Translations under genes and position numbers: made by a program
Notes under the pieces: model-generated
What the model saw: the letters and a program-made list of their open reading frames with translations, nothing else
Database searches by the model: none
Told to the model about the DNA's origin: nothing
IMG/VR virus record: IMGVR_UViG_3300027800_000048
Coordinates: 1 to 23,674 of that record
Strand: one strand, 5' to 3'
DNA: 23,674 nucleotides
Origin: a virus
Shown here: piece after piece, positions 8,002 through 16,288 of the stretch
Numbering within the stretch: the stretch's first letter is position 1
Layout of the letters: every line of letters starts with the position of its first letter

Positions 8002-8498
8002 AAAAAGCCTCTCAACATTGGGAATCTTACTAATGAGTACAGCTCTCCAGTTTTACTAATATTAAGGCTGGGCGCAGCGGCTTCGAATGTTGCCCCCTCA
8101 GGAGCGAGGGATATATTTGATATCTCGTATACTACAGGACCAAACAAGATTGTTTCCAAGTCATCGCTTCTATAAGTACGGTAAGTGAGTGTGGGTTTTT
8201 TAGTCATCCCATTTGCTAATATTACTGCATCTATTTCCTTGGGTATAACCTCACCTAAATCTCCAAAGGTGATATTTATTTTTTGATCCAAATCAGCCCT
8301 ATTTTCACCTAGTGTGATGGCGAGTGGATAATAAGCATAAATATAGTTATTGCCGTCTTCGTGCTTAACTGTGCAGCCGTTTGAATAGTTTCTGACTATT
8401 CTGTAAGTCGCAGTAAAGTTTGGATGCTGGAATTCAAGACATTCCACCTCAGCTACTCCACCGGAAGAATTTAAAAAGTATTCTGAGTATTCACTCAC
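7998..8498 (-). CDS. Minor tail protein, DUF1833-like
   Basis: 166 residues from a GTG start with AGGAA nine bases upstream. The ending PSLNISKTGELYSLVRFPMLRGFL and the mid-section beta pattern resemble phage DUF1833 proteins as I recall them, which lie between tape measure and tail peptidase at the lambda M/L position. They are thought to form the tail-tip ring between tube and hub. No signal peptide or TM. The gene overlaps the peptidase by ATGA. The family label rests on recall of the C-terminal motif and on position. Confidence 0.7.
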   Translation of the reverse strand: MSEYSEYFLNSSGGVAEVECLEFQHPNFTATYRIVRNYSNGCTVKHEDGNNYIYAYYPLAITLGENRADLDQKINITFGDLGEVIPKEIDAVILANGMTKKPTLTYRTYRSDDLETILFGPVVYEISNISLAPEGATFEAAAPSLNISKTGELYSLVRFPMLRGFL

Positions 8499-8575
8499 AG
8501 TATGTAGTTCCTATTATGCAGTAAGAAATAATGGAGGTGATGACACAGTTTCTAAACCCTAAACAAAACACACCC

Positions 8576-11500
8576 TTAGCGCCTTCTACTAGTAGTAGTA
8601 GATATTGCCAAGGACTTGCTTACTCTACTATTAGGATCTGCTATACTAGCGGCGATAAGATTTGGGGCTGTCTTTCTTACAGTAGAGTGGGCTTCGTCCC
8701 TAGCTATGATTCTAACCTCATCAGCACTTAACTGTTCTACCTCAAAAGCCTTACTTGTGCCATAGTTATTTACAACAACCTTCGTTCCAGTTCCCCTCCC
8801 GCCTAATGCTTGCATTTGGGACTTTGTAAAAACCCCTTCACCTTTTTGCAAGACAGCAGGGAACTCATCAGGAAGTAGACCACTGTGATATCTTGGAGCA
8901 TTAGTAAAAGTTGCTGAAGGTAAAGCTCCGCTGTAATAGTTATTATCTTTACCTACAACGCCACCTGTGTGATAAGTGAACAAGCCCCCAATGCTGCCTA
9001 AAATAGAACCAAAGTTAAATCCAGTATCCGGATTTACCCAAGTACCTGATGCTCCTGTAGCCCCAGCGCCTAATGATGCAAGTAATGGGGTTAAGACAGC
9101 TTGCTTAATAGCAATCCTAGCAATGTCACTGATTATGGAATTAGCTAGGTCAGTAAATGAGAGTTTGCCAGTAGTAACAAACTCTACTATAACATCTTCC
9201 ATCCCTTTAAAAACATTGTCAGTAGCCGACTTAACATCCCTGAACATTTCTTCAGTAGTGTATCCAGCTTCAGACACAGCCTTAGCCATTGCATCCCAAG
9301 GTGAAGTGTTGGATATTGTGGATTGGAGATTAGTAGTAACTGTTTTTAGTTCCCCACCTTTTGCGATTAGTTCTTGCTGGGCTTTAGCCGCTGCTTCATA
9401 CTGCTTAACTAGATTCTCTTGCTCATTGACAATAGCCTTTGTCTTATCATCTACCTGATCCTGGGTAAGTTTGAGGGGATTTTTTGACAGGCCATCTCTA
9501 ATCTTCTGCAACCTTTGCATTGACTGGCCATACTCATCACCTAATCTACCAAGCTCTGCGTAAGAAGACCCTACAATTTGGGTATAATCGGCCTGTACTT
9601 TACCAGCCTCAATCATAGCCTGATTACGTTTATAGGTTTCTGCCTCGATCTTTGTCATACCAACAGTAGCGTTCTGCTTAACAAAAGATTCAATATCCCC
9701 CATTAGCGTTTTTGCATTCTGATTCCATTCTCTGGCAGAGGCATTAGTATCCTTCATCTTTTCTACATAAAGATCATAGGTAGCCATCAACTGCTTCATA
9801 GCCTGAGCAGCCTCTTTATTAGCTTCAGCCTCAGCTCTTCTACCTGCAGTGGCTGCTCTATTAGCTAGTATCTGGTCAGAGGTTAGAGCTATATCCTTTT
9901 TCTTGGCTGCTTCAAGTTCAGGGCCAAAGGACTTCTTAATTGCCTGTTCAGACTCACTTAAAACTTTATTATACTCTTCAGCCGACATTCCAGCAGCATC
10001 AAGCTTCTTTTTCTGGTCAGCAATAGTTTCAGAAATTCTTGCCTGGACTTTTTCAACCTCACTTTTACCTACAAGATCTGCTTGCCGAGTATAGTAGTCA
10101 AGACTCTTTAATGCCTCCTCTCCTGCAGAACTCTGGGCTTCTGTCAACTTACCAACAGCCCCAGCAGCTTTACCTGTTGCCTGAGCAATGTTGTTCTGAG
10201 CCGCAGCTGTTTTTTCAAGTTCAGCAACAACCTCTCGCTCTGCTTGTAGCCTCTTAGTAACATCATCGAGTTTATAATTGTGGTAAGACTTCGTTACTGG
10301 ATTAGACGCCTCTTGCACCGATCTTTGTTGATAGTTTAGAGCCTGTTGGAGTACCTTTACTTTCTCTCTAGCTTCTTCTAATTTACTAATGGACTTATCA
10401 TTTATGCCCAAGGCATCAAGTAAAGCACCACCTCCAAGAGTAGCAACTGTGCTCCCTAGTGCTGCTCCCTTCATTCCACCAAACCTCGCACCGACTAAAC
10501 CACCAATAAGTGCTAGCTTTCTGTTAGTGTCTGCATCTGTAGAATCGAGAATTTTTATAGTAAAAGTTATAGTTTTGGCCGCTGCTGTTGTCAGCCAAAT
10601 TAACTTATCAACAATAAAAGTGAACGAGTCCTTTGTGTCTTGTGAATTGACTACGTCTCTTAGCTCCTTCATCATTCTTACAGAAGAAGCATTATCATAC
10701 GAGGTTACAAACAAGTTATTAATAGAAGCAACAAGAAGATCAAGATTATACTTACCAGACTCTCCTAAGCTCTCTATAACCCTCTGTAAGTAGGTAAACT
10801 GCCTACCACCCTCTCCACCAGCATCAGAAACTTTATTCTTGTAATCCCCGATAGTCTTATTAAAGTTAGTAAGAGCCTGCTCTGCTGAGGCGATACCCGG
10901 AGCAATTGCCTTCAGACCCCTCAACCCACCAGAGTCCTCTAAGAAAGCAGCTCGCATAGAGGCAGGCAACTTATCTGCTGCTTTCTGTAAGTCACCAAAC
11001 ATAGTGACTAGATCTTTAGTTTTGCCAGTAGTTGTATCTATAGCAGTAAACCCAAGCTGATGAAATTGCTCTTGAACCTTTTTTGTTGGGTTTACAAGTT
11101 TGGTCATAGCAGTGGTTAATCCTGCACCTGCCTTAGCTGCATCAATACCTTTATCGTGCATGACACCAAGAACAGCCGCCACTTCTTCAATGCTACTACC
11201 AAACAATACATTCTGAGAAGTTGCGTTCTCGAACGCTCTCATCATGGTAGGGATGCTCGCTTGAGAAATATCAGCTATTTTGGATACTACGTTTGCTGTA
11301 GTTATGACATCTGTGTTATAGGCTGAAGCAAACTTCTGAACTTGGGCAGTGATATCTTGTAGCTTAGTGCCTGAATAATAGGCCATAGCAGACAACTGCT
11401 CAAGCATAGTAGTAGTCGTACCACCTTCTTGCTGAATAGGTTTTAATGCCTCTGCTGCTGATACCCCTGCACGAGAAAACTCTAGTAGCCCCTCAGCCTG

Positions 11501-12796
11501 TTCAGTTAGACTTTGAGGAGAGTTCCCAATCGTTAACAGTTGCTTCTCTAATTGCTCAGTTGTTATTGCTGCTCCACCTGCACTTGTCTCTAGGAAAGAT
11601 ATTTTTCTGGCAATGTCATCGAATTCGGCACCAAGCTGCACAGTCTTGATTGTGGCTGCTACCGTAGCAAAACCGGCGATCATGGGCAGCATCTGCCCAT
11701 AGGTCAACCATAGCCCCCCCATAGCGCCAGAAGCCCCCCGCATAAGGTTGTGAAAGACACTGGATTTTTTACCAGCATTATCCCAGGCTTCTCCTAACTT
11801 TCCTAAAACCCCTACCTGATTTTTTAGTTTGTCTGTTGTAGGATCATAAAGTTTTGACTCTGCCTTCATCTGCTCAGAGTAATCATACCCCCCTGCTTTA
11901 CTACCAGCCGAAAGTCTTTCTCTTCCAGTCTGAGCATAAGGAGTAATGGTAGGTACTCTGTTTGCTAAGTTCTGCTTCTCTAACTCCTGCTGCGCGAAGA
12001 ACTGCTGTTCTACAGAAGCAATGACAGCTCTTCTAGCTGCAACTTCCTCTGCTAAGGCAGCTTTAGTTTCTTTGCTGAAGGCCGCTCGCATTTTAGCAAT
12101 CTCAGCTTCCTTCGCAGCTAACTGAGATTCTACTTCATTGAAAGTTTCTATGTCCTTTAATTGTTTACCATAATCAAACCCTTTTTCATAATTACCCATC
12201 TTACCAGAAGCGTTGAGTTTCTGGTAAGCAGCAATCTGGGCTTTTACTGCAACAGTCTCAGCAGTCAATGCAATGGCAGCTTTGTCTGTTAGGAGTAGTT
12301 CTCTAGCTTTTGCATCAACATAAGCACCTTCAGTACGCAGTAACCCATCACGAGCAGCTTCTTCAGCGCGTAGAGCTACTGAGGTTGCATGTGTTGCCTG
12401 AGAATTGGCTGTAGCAATAGTTGAGTACTGACCAGAAGTAGTAATAAAATCAGAGAGTTGCTGACGGCTATAAGCTAGGTTACGCCCAACTTCTTTTATA
12501 GAGGATTCAAATTCTTTTAGACCAGAGTTCATCTTACCACTTGACCAAATACTGTCAAGGGAAGTTTTGAATCCTGCTAACACATTCTTTGATTGGGAAA
12601 TAGACGAGGTTAACTTCTCTGCTTCTCTTGCAAGACCAGCCATAACGCTGGACATAGTTTTAAACTCAGAGTTTCCTTTCTGAGAGGACTTAGCTAATGC
12701 GTCAGTTGCGTCAGCAGCCTCTCTTAAATCTCTTGCTAGTCTGTTTACCTTTTCAGCCCCAGTTACATCGGCCCCAATTTTAAGAAGTGTAGCCAT
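8576..12796 (-). CDS. Tail tape measure protein
   Basis: About 1406 residues. I chose ATG 12796 (MATLLKIGADVTG), with GAGG six bases upstream, over the in-frame ATG at 12808. Long helical, Ala/Lys/Glu-rich regions at about 1-330 and 850-1180 are coiled-coil type. A hydrophobic stretch at about 360-390 (GLWLTYGQMLPMIAGFATVAA) leads into a TP901-type tape-measure core (TTEQLEKQLLTIGNSPQSL..., GVMHDKGIDAAKAG). About 1180-1260 resembles the lambda H C-terminal domain (TEEMFRDVKSATDNVFKGMEDV), and LQKGEGVFTKSQMQALGG lies near the end. It sets tail length, forms the tail core and is ejected with DNA. At about 1.5 A per residue the tail would be roughly 210 nm (estimate). It follows the G/GT chaperones as expected. 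Confidence 0.92.
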   Translation of the reverse strand: MATLLKIGADVTGAEKVNRLARDLREAADATDALAKSSQKGNSEFKTMSSVMAGLAREAEKLTSSISQSKNVLAGFKTSLDSIWSSGKMNSGLKEFESSIKEVGRNLAYSRQQLSDFITTSGQYSTIATANSQATHATSVALRAEEAARDGLLRTEGAYVDAKARELLLTDKAAIALTAETVAVKAQIAAYQKLNASGKMGNYEKGFDYGKQLKDIETFNEVESQLAAKEAEIAKMRAAFSKETKAALAEEVAARRAVIASVEQQFFAQQELEKQNLANRVPTITPYAQTGRERLSAGSKAGGYDYSEQMKAESKLYDPTTDKLKNQVGVLGKLGEAWDNAGKKSSVFHNLMRGASGAMGGLWLTYGQMLPMIAGFATVAATIKTVQLGAEFDDIARKISFLETSAGGAAITTEQLEKQLLTIGNSPQSLTEQAEGLLEFSRAGVSAAEALKPIQQEGGTTTTMLEQLSAMAYYSGTKLQDITAQVQKFASAYNTDVITTANVVSKIADISQASIPTMMRAFENATSQNVLFGSSIEEVAAVLGVMHDKGIDAAKAGAGLTTAMTKLVNPTKKVQEQFHQLGFTAIDTTTGKTKDLVTMFGDLQKAADKLPASMRAAFLEDSGGLRGLKAIAPGIASAEQALTNFNKTIGDYKNKVSDAGGEGGRQFTYLQRVIESLGESGKYNLDLLVASINNLFVTSYDNASSVRMMKELRDVVNSQDTKDSFTFIVDKLIWLTTAAAKTITFTIKILDSTDADTNRKLALIGGLVGARFGGMKGAALGSTVATLGGGALLDALGINDKSISKLEEAREKVKVLQQALNYQQRSVQEASNPVTKSYHNYKLDDVTKRLQAEREVVAELEKTAAAQNNIAQATGKAAGAVGKLTEAQSSAGEEALKSLDYYTRQADLVGKSEVEKVQARISETIADQKKKLDAAGMSAEEYNKVLSESEQAIKKSFGPELEAAKKKDIALTSDQILANRAATAGRRAEAEANKEAAQAMKQLMATYDLYVEKMKDTNASAREWNQNAKTLMGDIESFVKQNATVGMTKIEAETYKRNQAMIEAGKVQADYTQIVGSSYAELGRLGDEYGQSMQRLQKIRDGLSKNPLKLTQDQVDDKTKAIVNEQENLVKQYEAAAKAQQELIAKGGELKTVTTNLQSTISNTSPWDAMAKAVSEAGYTTEEMFRDVKSATDNVFKGMEDVIVEFVTTGKLSFTDLANSIISDIARIAIKQAVLTPLLASLGAGATGASGTWVNPDTGFNFGSILGSIGGLFTYHTGGVVGKDNNYYSGALPSATFTNAPRYHSGLLPDEFPAVLQKGEGVFTKSQMQALGGRGTGTKVVVNNYGTSKAFEVEQLSADEVRIIARDEAHSTVRKTAPNLIAASIADPNSRVSKSLAISTTTSRRR

Positions 12797-12827
12797 TAAA
12801 TACCTCATTTATTAGGGCTATGGAACT

Positions 12828-12854
12828 AAGCCAGCCATTACTTCTGGCTGGCTT
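12828..12854 (-). repeat. Stable hairpin at the chaperone-extension stop codon
   Basis: Ten-base perfect arms (AAGCCAGCCA and TGGCTGGCTT) flank a seven-base loop. In the minus-strand RNA the loop holds the TAA stop of the T extension, and the tape-measure ribosome site lies about 20 bases downstream. No U-tract follows on the minus strand, so it is not a standard terminator for these genes; on the plus strand it runs into TTTT. It may insulate or attenuate tape-measure expression. Confidence 0.55.
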
Positions 12855-13595
12855 TTCTGTTTGCTTCTTGTTCTTCTTGTTGTAAAGATATTACTTTAGA
12901 AGCGAGAAATCTTACTTTCTCATAAAACTCAACTCGCTCCTCCTGGCCAATTTCAAAGTAATCCATACCTTTGTCTACAGCTAAAAAGTTTATGGCAAAG
13001 GCCCCGCCACTTCCAACTAAATACTGATCTGAGCAGAATGAATACAATCTTTGAAAAGGTAGATTGCATTCTAGGGTAGGAGGACGACAACTGCTGCATG
13101 GAGGTTCTGTTTCATAAAGTTTATTAGTCTTAATACAAACTTCACAAGATGTCCTTCCTACCCCAGAGTAAAATTCTGCCCAGAGTTCTAGTTTTTTGTT
13201 GCCTCGTCCTCCCCAACAATCTCATCAGTCAAGGCTTTTCTAAAGGTATCAATCCACATAGAGAAAGTTTTATCTCCATCTCCAAGCACTGGATCTTCGT
13301 CAAGATACAGATTAATATTCTTGCGATTACACTCAATGACTTCATCATCAAACCCACGGAAACCCTTCCAACCAACAACAGATGCTGCACGAACTGCCCG
13401 TTGCTGAAGAGTGGGATTGAACTTCAACTCAGTTGTGAAAGAGTCTTCGCCATTAGCTTTACCAACCCAGTCAGTAAACTCAGACTCAATCTTCTGAATC
13501 TCCCCAGGTTTAAGGTGCTTAATTTTGAGTTCGGCCTTGTCAGGGTCGCCGGGAATAGGAAAGGTACGGATAATTACACTTGTTAATTTAGGCAT
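12838..13595 (-). CDS. Tail assembly chaperone GT, made by -1 frameshift
   Basis: The upstream ORF (135 codons) ends AAA-AAC-TAG on the heptamer A AAA AAC (13197-13191). Slipping one base back, the ribosome continues at 13191 with LELWAEFYSG and stays open to a TAA at 12838, adding 117 residues for about 252 in total. The extension contains C-x2-C-x12-C-x2-C (fusion residues about 151, 154, 167, 170), a likely zinc knuckle, followed by a helix ending ASQK. Position before the tape measure, sizes and -1 direction match lambda G/GT, in which T recruits the tube protein and G coats the tape measure. The extension has no strong start of its own; its only early start codon is a TTG at 13047. Confidence 0.82.
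13188..13595 (-). CDS. Tail assembly chaperone G
   Basis: 135 residues, ATG 13595 with GAGGAA about five to six bases upstream. An N-terminal beta region (MPKLTSVIIRTFPIPG) is followed by helical, charged sequence (HLKPGEIQKIESEF...). It stands between major tail protein and tape measure, the place of lambda G, and ends precisely on the slippery codons. It is the zero-frame product and should be in excess over GT; it would bind the tape measure to keep it soluble during tail assembly. Identification is by position, size and the frameshift arrangement rather than by strong sequence recall. Confidence 0.85.
   Translation of the reverse strand: MPKLTSVIIRTFPIPGDPDKAELKIKHLKPGEIQKIESEFTDWVGKANGEDSFTTELKFNPTLQQRAVRAASVVGWKGFRGFDDEVIECNRKNINLYLDEDPVLGDGDKTFSMWIDTFRKALTDEIVGEDEATKN
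13191..13212 (-). promoter_or_regulatory. Programmed -1 frameshift signal: SD-like stimulator plus A AAA AAC
   Basis: The minus strand reads GGAGG (13212-13208, within GGGGAGGA), ten bases, then A AAA AAC (13197-13191) in the correct X XXY YYZ phase, directly followed by TAG in the zero frame. Internal Shine-Dalgarno elements about 10 bases upstream of a slippery site stimulate -1 frameshifting in bacteria (as in dnaX). No strong downstream stem is evident by eye. Confidence 0.8.
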
Positions 13596-13609
13596 TTTGA
13601 TTCCTCATA

Positions 13610-13697
13610 GTCTTGGTGGTTTAGTTTAACTTCTGAAAAATGACCCTCCGCAGCTTGCCAATATCCACCAAGACAAGGGCAACGCTTTGGAGGGTCA
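13610..13697 (-). other. Interleaved inverted repeats (pseudoknot-type leader) before the chaperone gene
   Basis: Two perfect inverted repeats interlock. Pair A is GTCTTGGTGG (13610-13619) with CCACCAAGAC (13665-13674); pair B is TGACCCTCC (13641-13649) with GGAGGGTCA (13689-13697). In the transcript the loop of stem B can pair over ten bases with a segment six bases before the chaperone Shine-Dalgarno. This A-B-A'-B' order is that of a pseudoknot or of mutually exclusive terminator and leader structures. The pairing is seen directly; the function is inferred. Confidence 0.6.
13636..13697 (-). terminator. Rho-independent-type terminator after the major tail protein
   Basis: Minus strand: a nine-base GC-rich stem TGACCCTCC/GGAGGGTCA, an inner TTGCC/GGCAA stem and a long loop, followed directly by TTTTT (13640-13636). 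It starts about a dozen bases after the MTP stop codon. It would end or attenuate the highly expressed tube transcript; some read-through is needed to express the chaperones unless another promoter exists. Confidence 0.7.
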
Positions 13698-13709
13698 AAG
13701 GGTTATTAA

Positions 13710-14477
13710 TTAGAAAGTTGCTTGAACCTCGATAGGCACACCACCATGAAGCTTGATCGTGGTAGCAGCAGTAGTAGTGGGCAAAACAGCCTCATCGCCA
13801 ACTGCATCAACAAAGGTCATGGTAGCGTCAGAAACAGTAGCAATTTTAAGATAATAAACAGTGTCAAGGTGCCCGGTAACTCCATGAACAATGACAGTAT
13901 CACCTACTGCAAAGCCAAGGTCAGCAACAAAACCGTAGTTGGTCGTGTCAGCAGAAGTGGCAGACGCAGAAACACCCGCACCACCAGCAGTCAACGAGAA
14001 AGTAGCAGACGAAGTATTCACAGCATGTTTATCATACATGATGTGGCTACCGCCAATTACAATACTGATGGAAGAAGAAAAGATTTGATTCTTTGAAGCT
14101 TTTGGGCTATCGAAAGTACCAACCATAACGTAGCCGCCAGGATCAGTAATAAGATCAAGGGCTACGAAGTCAGTGGAGTCTAGCCAGAACCACATATCCT
14201 GGATCTGAGCACCAGTACGAGCGCAAGTAGATAGATAAGTCTGCGAAACATCACCTTTCGCAAAGTAATAGTTAGACTCAATGTCAGAATACGATGCACC
14301 CGTAGCGTACTTGGTGCCGATTCGAGTACCGATGACATCTACACTCTCCGTATTCTGAGTAAATCCCAGAGGCAGCGTCATATCCTGCAGACCTTTAACT
14401 ACGAGCTGAGTGCTCTTACCGCTGTGTACAGTAAGCATACTCGCTTGAGCAGCTACATAACCACCATTAATTGCCAT
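13710..14477 (-). CDS. Major tail protein (tail tube)
   Basis: 255 residues, ATG 14477 with a strong GGAGGT seven bases upstream, fitting high expression. The N-terminal 150 residues (VKGLQDMTLPLGFTQNTESVDVIGTRIGTKYATGASYSDIESNYYF) look like a tube-fold subunit with an extended loop. Residues about 155-255 are rich in A/S/T/G/V (SATFSLTAGGAGVSASATS...) and may be an added surface domain. It is flanked on both sides by terminator-type hairpins, so it may form its own transcription unit, and is followed by the G/GT chaperones. It polymerises into the tail tube around the tape measure. Location is strong evidence; the surface-domain reading is inference. Confidence 0.85.
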   Translation of the reverse strand: MAINGGYVAAQASMLTVHSGKSTQLVVKGLQDMTLPLGFTQNTESVDVIGTRIGTKYATGASYSDIESNYYFAKGDVSQTYLSTCARTGAQIQDMWFWLDSTDFVALDLITDPGGYVMVGTFDSPKASKNQIFSSSISIVIGGSHIMYDKHAVNTSSATFSLTAGGAGVSASATSADTTNYGFVADLGFAVGDTVIVHGVTGHLDTVYYLKIATVSDATMTFVDAVGDEAVLPTTTAATTIKLHGGVPIEVQATF

Positions 14478-14518
14478 CTTGCATACCTCCGTTATTTTGT
14501 TTTGTTTCGCAAGAAATT

Positions 14519-14539
14519 AAAAAGAGGCCAAGATGGCCT
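14519..14539 (-). terminator. Short terminator-type hairpin in the major tail protein leader
   Basis: Minus strand AGGCCA-TCT-TGGCCT (14539-14525), one base, then TTTTT (14523-14519). A six-base GC-rich stem with a U-tract fits a Rho-independent terminator for the neck operon. It lies only about 40 bases before the MTP start, so it could also be a 5' hairpin stabilising the MTP messenger if transcription starts just upstream. Confidence 0.55.
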
Positions 14540-14548
14540 TATACAACA

Positions 14549-14583
14549 ATTATAGACTACACTAACATTAGTAGTTCTGTCAA
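14549..14583 (-). promoter_or_regulatory. Candidate promoter region for the major tail protein
   Basis: Minus strand has a perfect TTGACA (14583-14578) and a perfect TATAAT (14554-14549), but 23 bases apart, too far for one standard promoter. TTGACA may instead use TGTAGT after 16 bases. The box lies four bases past the tail-terminator stop and before the strong MTP ribosome site. Which -10 is used cannot be decided from sequence. Confidence 0.35.
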
Positions 14584-14586
14584 GTA

Positions 14587-14994
14587 TTAAATGACCATGA
14601 ACCTAATAATATTAGCTATACCTTTATATCCTGGATATGGGTTTATTTCAACAGACTTCATGTCTACATAGTTAACCCCACTAATAGTTTTAAACAACAA
14701 ACCACCAAGCAACATATTTGAATACAGTGTGGTCCCGTTTAAACCAGTGTTGGTTTTAAATACAGTAGAGACAGTTACAGTTCCATGAACTTCTGCATCA
14801 GTCCCCGTAACATCTGTTGCTACTAAGGTGTCCCCGTAATTAACTGAGACAGTGACAAAGAATGTACCTGCAAAATGCTCAAGATCAACTACAAACTTAT
14901 TTGGATAGTTAATCGGAATAGCAGAATAACTAGCAGTATGTAGACCTTTTATTGTTTCAATGATTGTGCTTCTGACTTCATCAAGAGATATCAT
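14587..14994 (-). CDS. Tail terminator protein (lambda U-like)
   Basis: 135 residues, starting in an ATGA overlap with the preceding gene. The N-terminal helix ISLDEVRSTIIETIKGL, followed by a mixed beta region and a late strand (MKSVEINPYPGYKGIANIIRFMV), fits the alpha/beta tail-terminator fold. It directly precedes the major tail protein, the usual place for the protein that caps the completed tube and joins it to the head. The gene is the last of a tightly coupled neck cluster. The name rests mainly on order and size. Confidence 0.6.
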   Translation of the reverse strand: MISLDEVRSTIIETIKGLHTASYSAIPINYPNKFVVDLEHFAGTFFVTVSVNYGDTLVATDVTGTDAEVHGTVTVSTVFKTNTGLNGTTLYSNMLLGGLLFKTISGVNYVDMKSVEINPYPGYKGIANIIRFMVI

Positions 14995-15458
14995 AAATCA
15001 CCAAGGTCAACATCAATAATTCTGCTACTCAACCTTTCTTTGAAGCGTTCAAAAGCCCCAGCAGGTTCATTCACATCTCTAACTGGCCCATACTCGACAA
15101 CATCCCACTGAGGAGAACCATTAGTAATTGTTAGATCTTTTGTTAAGTATCCTTTGTAATCGTCGGGGATAGCACCAGCATTAGCAACTCTTGCAATATT
15201 TACCGCTGTCTCATGTCCCCGTTCAAAAGCTTCATTAGCACTGGCTGGCTTTGGCAATATCTCAAAGGTGTCTTCTGCTTTCAGCCCTATTCTATAGGAC
15301 GCTACAGTAGAACCACTATACTGTGGAGTCTGCATGAGAAGGATATCAAAGTCATCCTCAATAGCTTCTTTAAGCGCCTGACCACCACGTTTGTACAGAG
15401 TAACTGAACTGATCTCTCTTAGTTGCTTGGCGAATTGAGAAGCATTTAGCTTTATCAT
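14991..15458 (-). CDS. Tail completion / neck protein (HK97 gp10 or lambda Z-type)
   Basis: 155 residues from ATG 15458 (MIKLNASQFAKQL), which overlaps the upstream TGA stop as ATGA; a longer frame from a TTG at 15482 exists but the coupled ATG is preferred. Features are an N-terminal amphipathic helix, a central SGSTVASYRIGL segment, then FERGHETAVNIARVANAGA and a C-terminal WDVVEYGPVRDVNEPAGAFERF. The V-E-Y-G-x-x-x-x-x-x-P-x-G-x-F pattern is characteristic of gp10/Z-like tail completion proteins as I recall them. These bind the tail end that meets the head. Confidence 0.7.
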   Translation of the reverse strand: MIKLNASQFAKQLREISSVTLYKRGGQALKEAIEDDFDILLMQTPQYSGSTVASYRIGLKAEDTFEILPKPASANEAFERGHETAVNIARVANAGAIPDDYKGYLTKDLTITNGSPQWDVVEYGPVRDVNEPAGAFERFKERLSSRIIDVDLGDL

Positions 15459-16288
15459 GGTCGGCAATGACAGATACTGCAACCATCAGCATCAACAGAG
15501 ATTGATAAGATTCTAAATGATCCAACAGTATCAGACACTTTTGGAGCAATAGTTGGCTTAATGGTTATGGTCTTATCTCCAGGCTTTAACTCAGCAAATC
15601 TCTCAGAGGTGTTGTCATAGTATAGATAAGCTTCTTCAACAAACGCCTGTACACTTTGTGTAGCAGGAGCTATGCTTGTGTCCGCGACAGGGTCATAAGT
15701 TCCAGCACTTGAGAATGTTAACGTCTGCAATGGGGACTCTAACAGGGTTACGTCAGCTACAAGGAATCCAGCATTGTCAACGAATGGAACATTTCTTACT
15801 CTGTAATAATTGCTACTGTTGTGTACAACAATCTTTCCTTTTGCTACTGCTTCGTTTCTAGCAAAGTAAAAAGAAAAGTTTGAGAATATTTCTGATTCTT
15901 GTTTCTCAAGAGTAACATCTTTTATAAAAATTGGATGGCCGTAAACATCTCTAGTTGGCAGCGAACCAGAAAGAATCTGGTAAACAGAGGCAACCTTGGA
16001 TGTAGCACCAACCGGCAACACTGGGTACTTAACTCGTATCACTTCTCCTTTCCACATATCTTGGTTGCCGTAACCAACAATGAAATTCTCACTGTTTAAG
16101 GTAACGACATTATTAGCAAAAACTGCAAGCTCAGGTTGCAGTTCAAGAATTCTTCGTCTTGATGATTGTCCAGAGTTTGTGACTTCGTTAAAAACAGTCA
16201 GTCTACCTTTAAGGGCTGGCGTAAGCACATTATATGGGTCTGTGAAAGACTCTGTTGCAAATCGTTTTACAGACTTATGCAAGTTCAT
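15455..16288 (-). CDS. Head-closure / neck protein, unidentified family
   Basis: 277 residues, ATG in a TAATG overlap with the previous stop. It is beta-rich (FIVGYGNQDMWKGEVIRVKYPVL, KGKIVVHNSSNYYRVRNVPF) with no signal peptide or TM. The gene order connector, this protein, gp10-like, tail terminator gives it the head-closure (stopper) position. At 277 residues it is larger than usual stopper proteins (about 100-130), suggesting an extra domain. The C-terminus ends GCSICHCRP with three closely spaced cysteines, unusual for this class. Function is assigned by position only. Confidence 0.6.
   Translation of the reverse strand: MNLHKSVKRFATESFTDPYNVLTPALKGRLTVFNEVTNSGQSSRRRILELQPELAVFANNVVTLNSENFIVGYGNQDMWKGEVIRVKYPVLPVGATSKVASVYQILSGSLPTRDVYGHPIFIKDVTLEKQESEIFSNFSFYFARNEAVAKGKIVVHNSSNYYRVRNVPFVDNAGFLVADVTLLESPLQTLTFSSAGTYDPVADTSIAPATQSVQAFVEEAYLYYDNTSERFAELKPGDKTITIKPTIAPKVSDTVGSFRILSISVDADGCSICHCRP

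Noticed and set aside
12838-13047. 69-codon ORF as a separate gene
   Set aside because: Its TTG start has no ribosome site; the same frame is open back to the slippery site, so it is the end of the GT fusion.
13149-13586. 145-codon plus-strand ORF over the chaperone G gene
   Set aside because: Antisense shadow of a gene supported by position and the frameshift signal; no credible domain or operon context.
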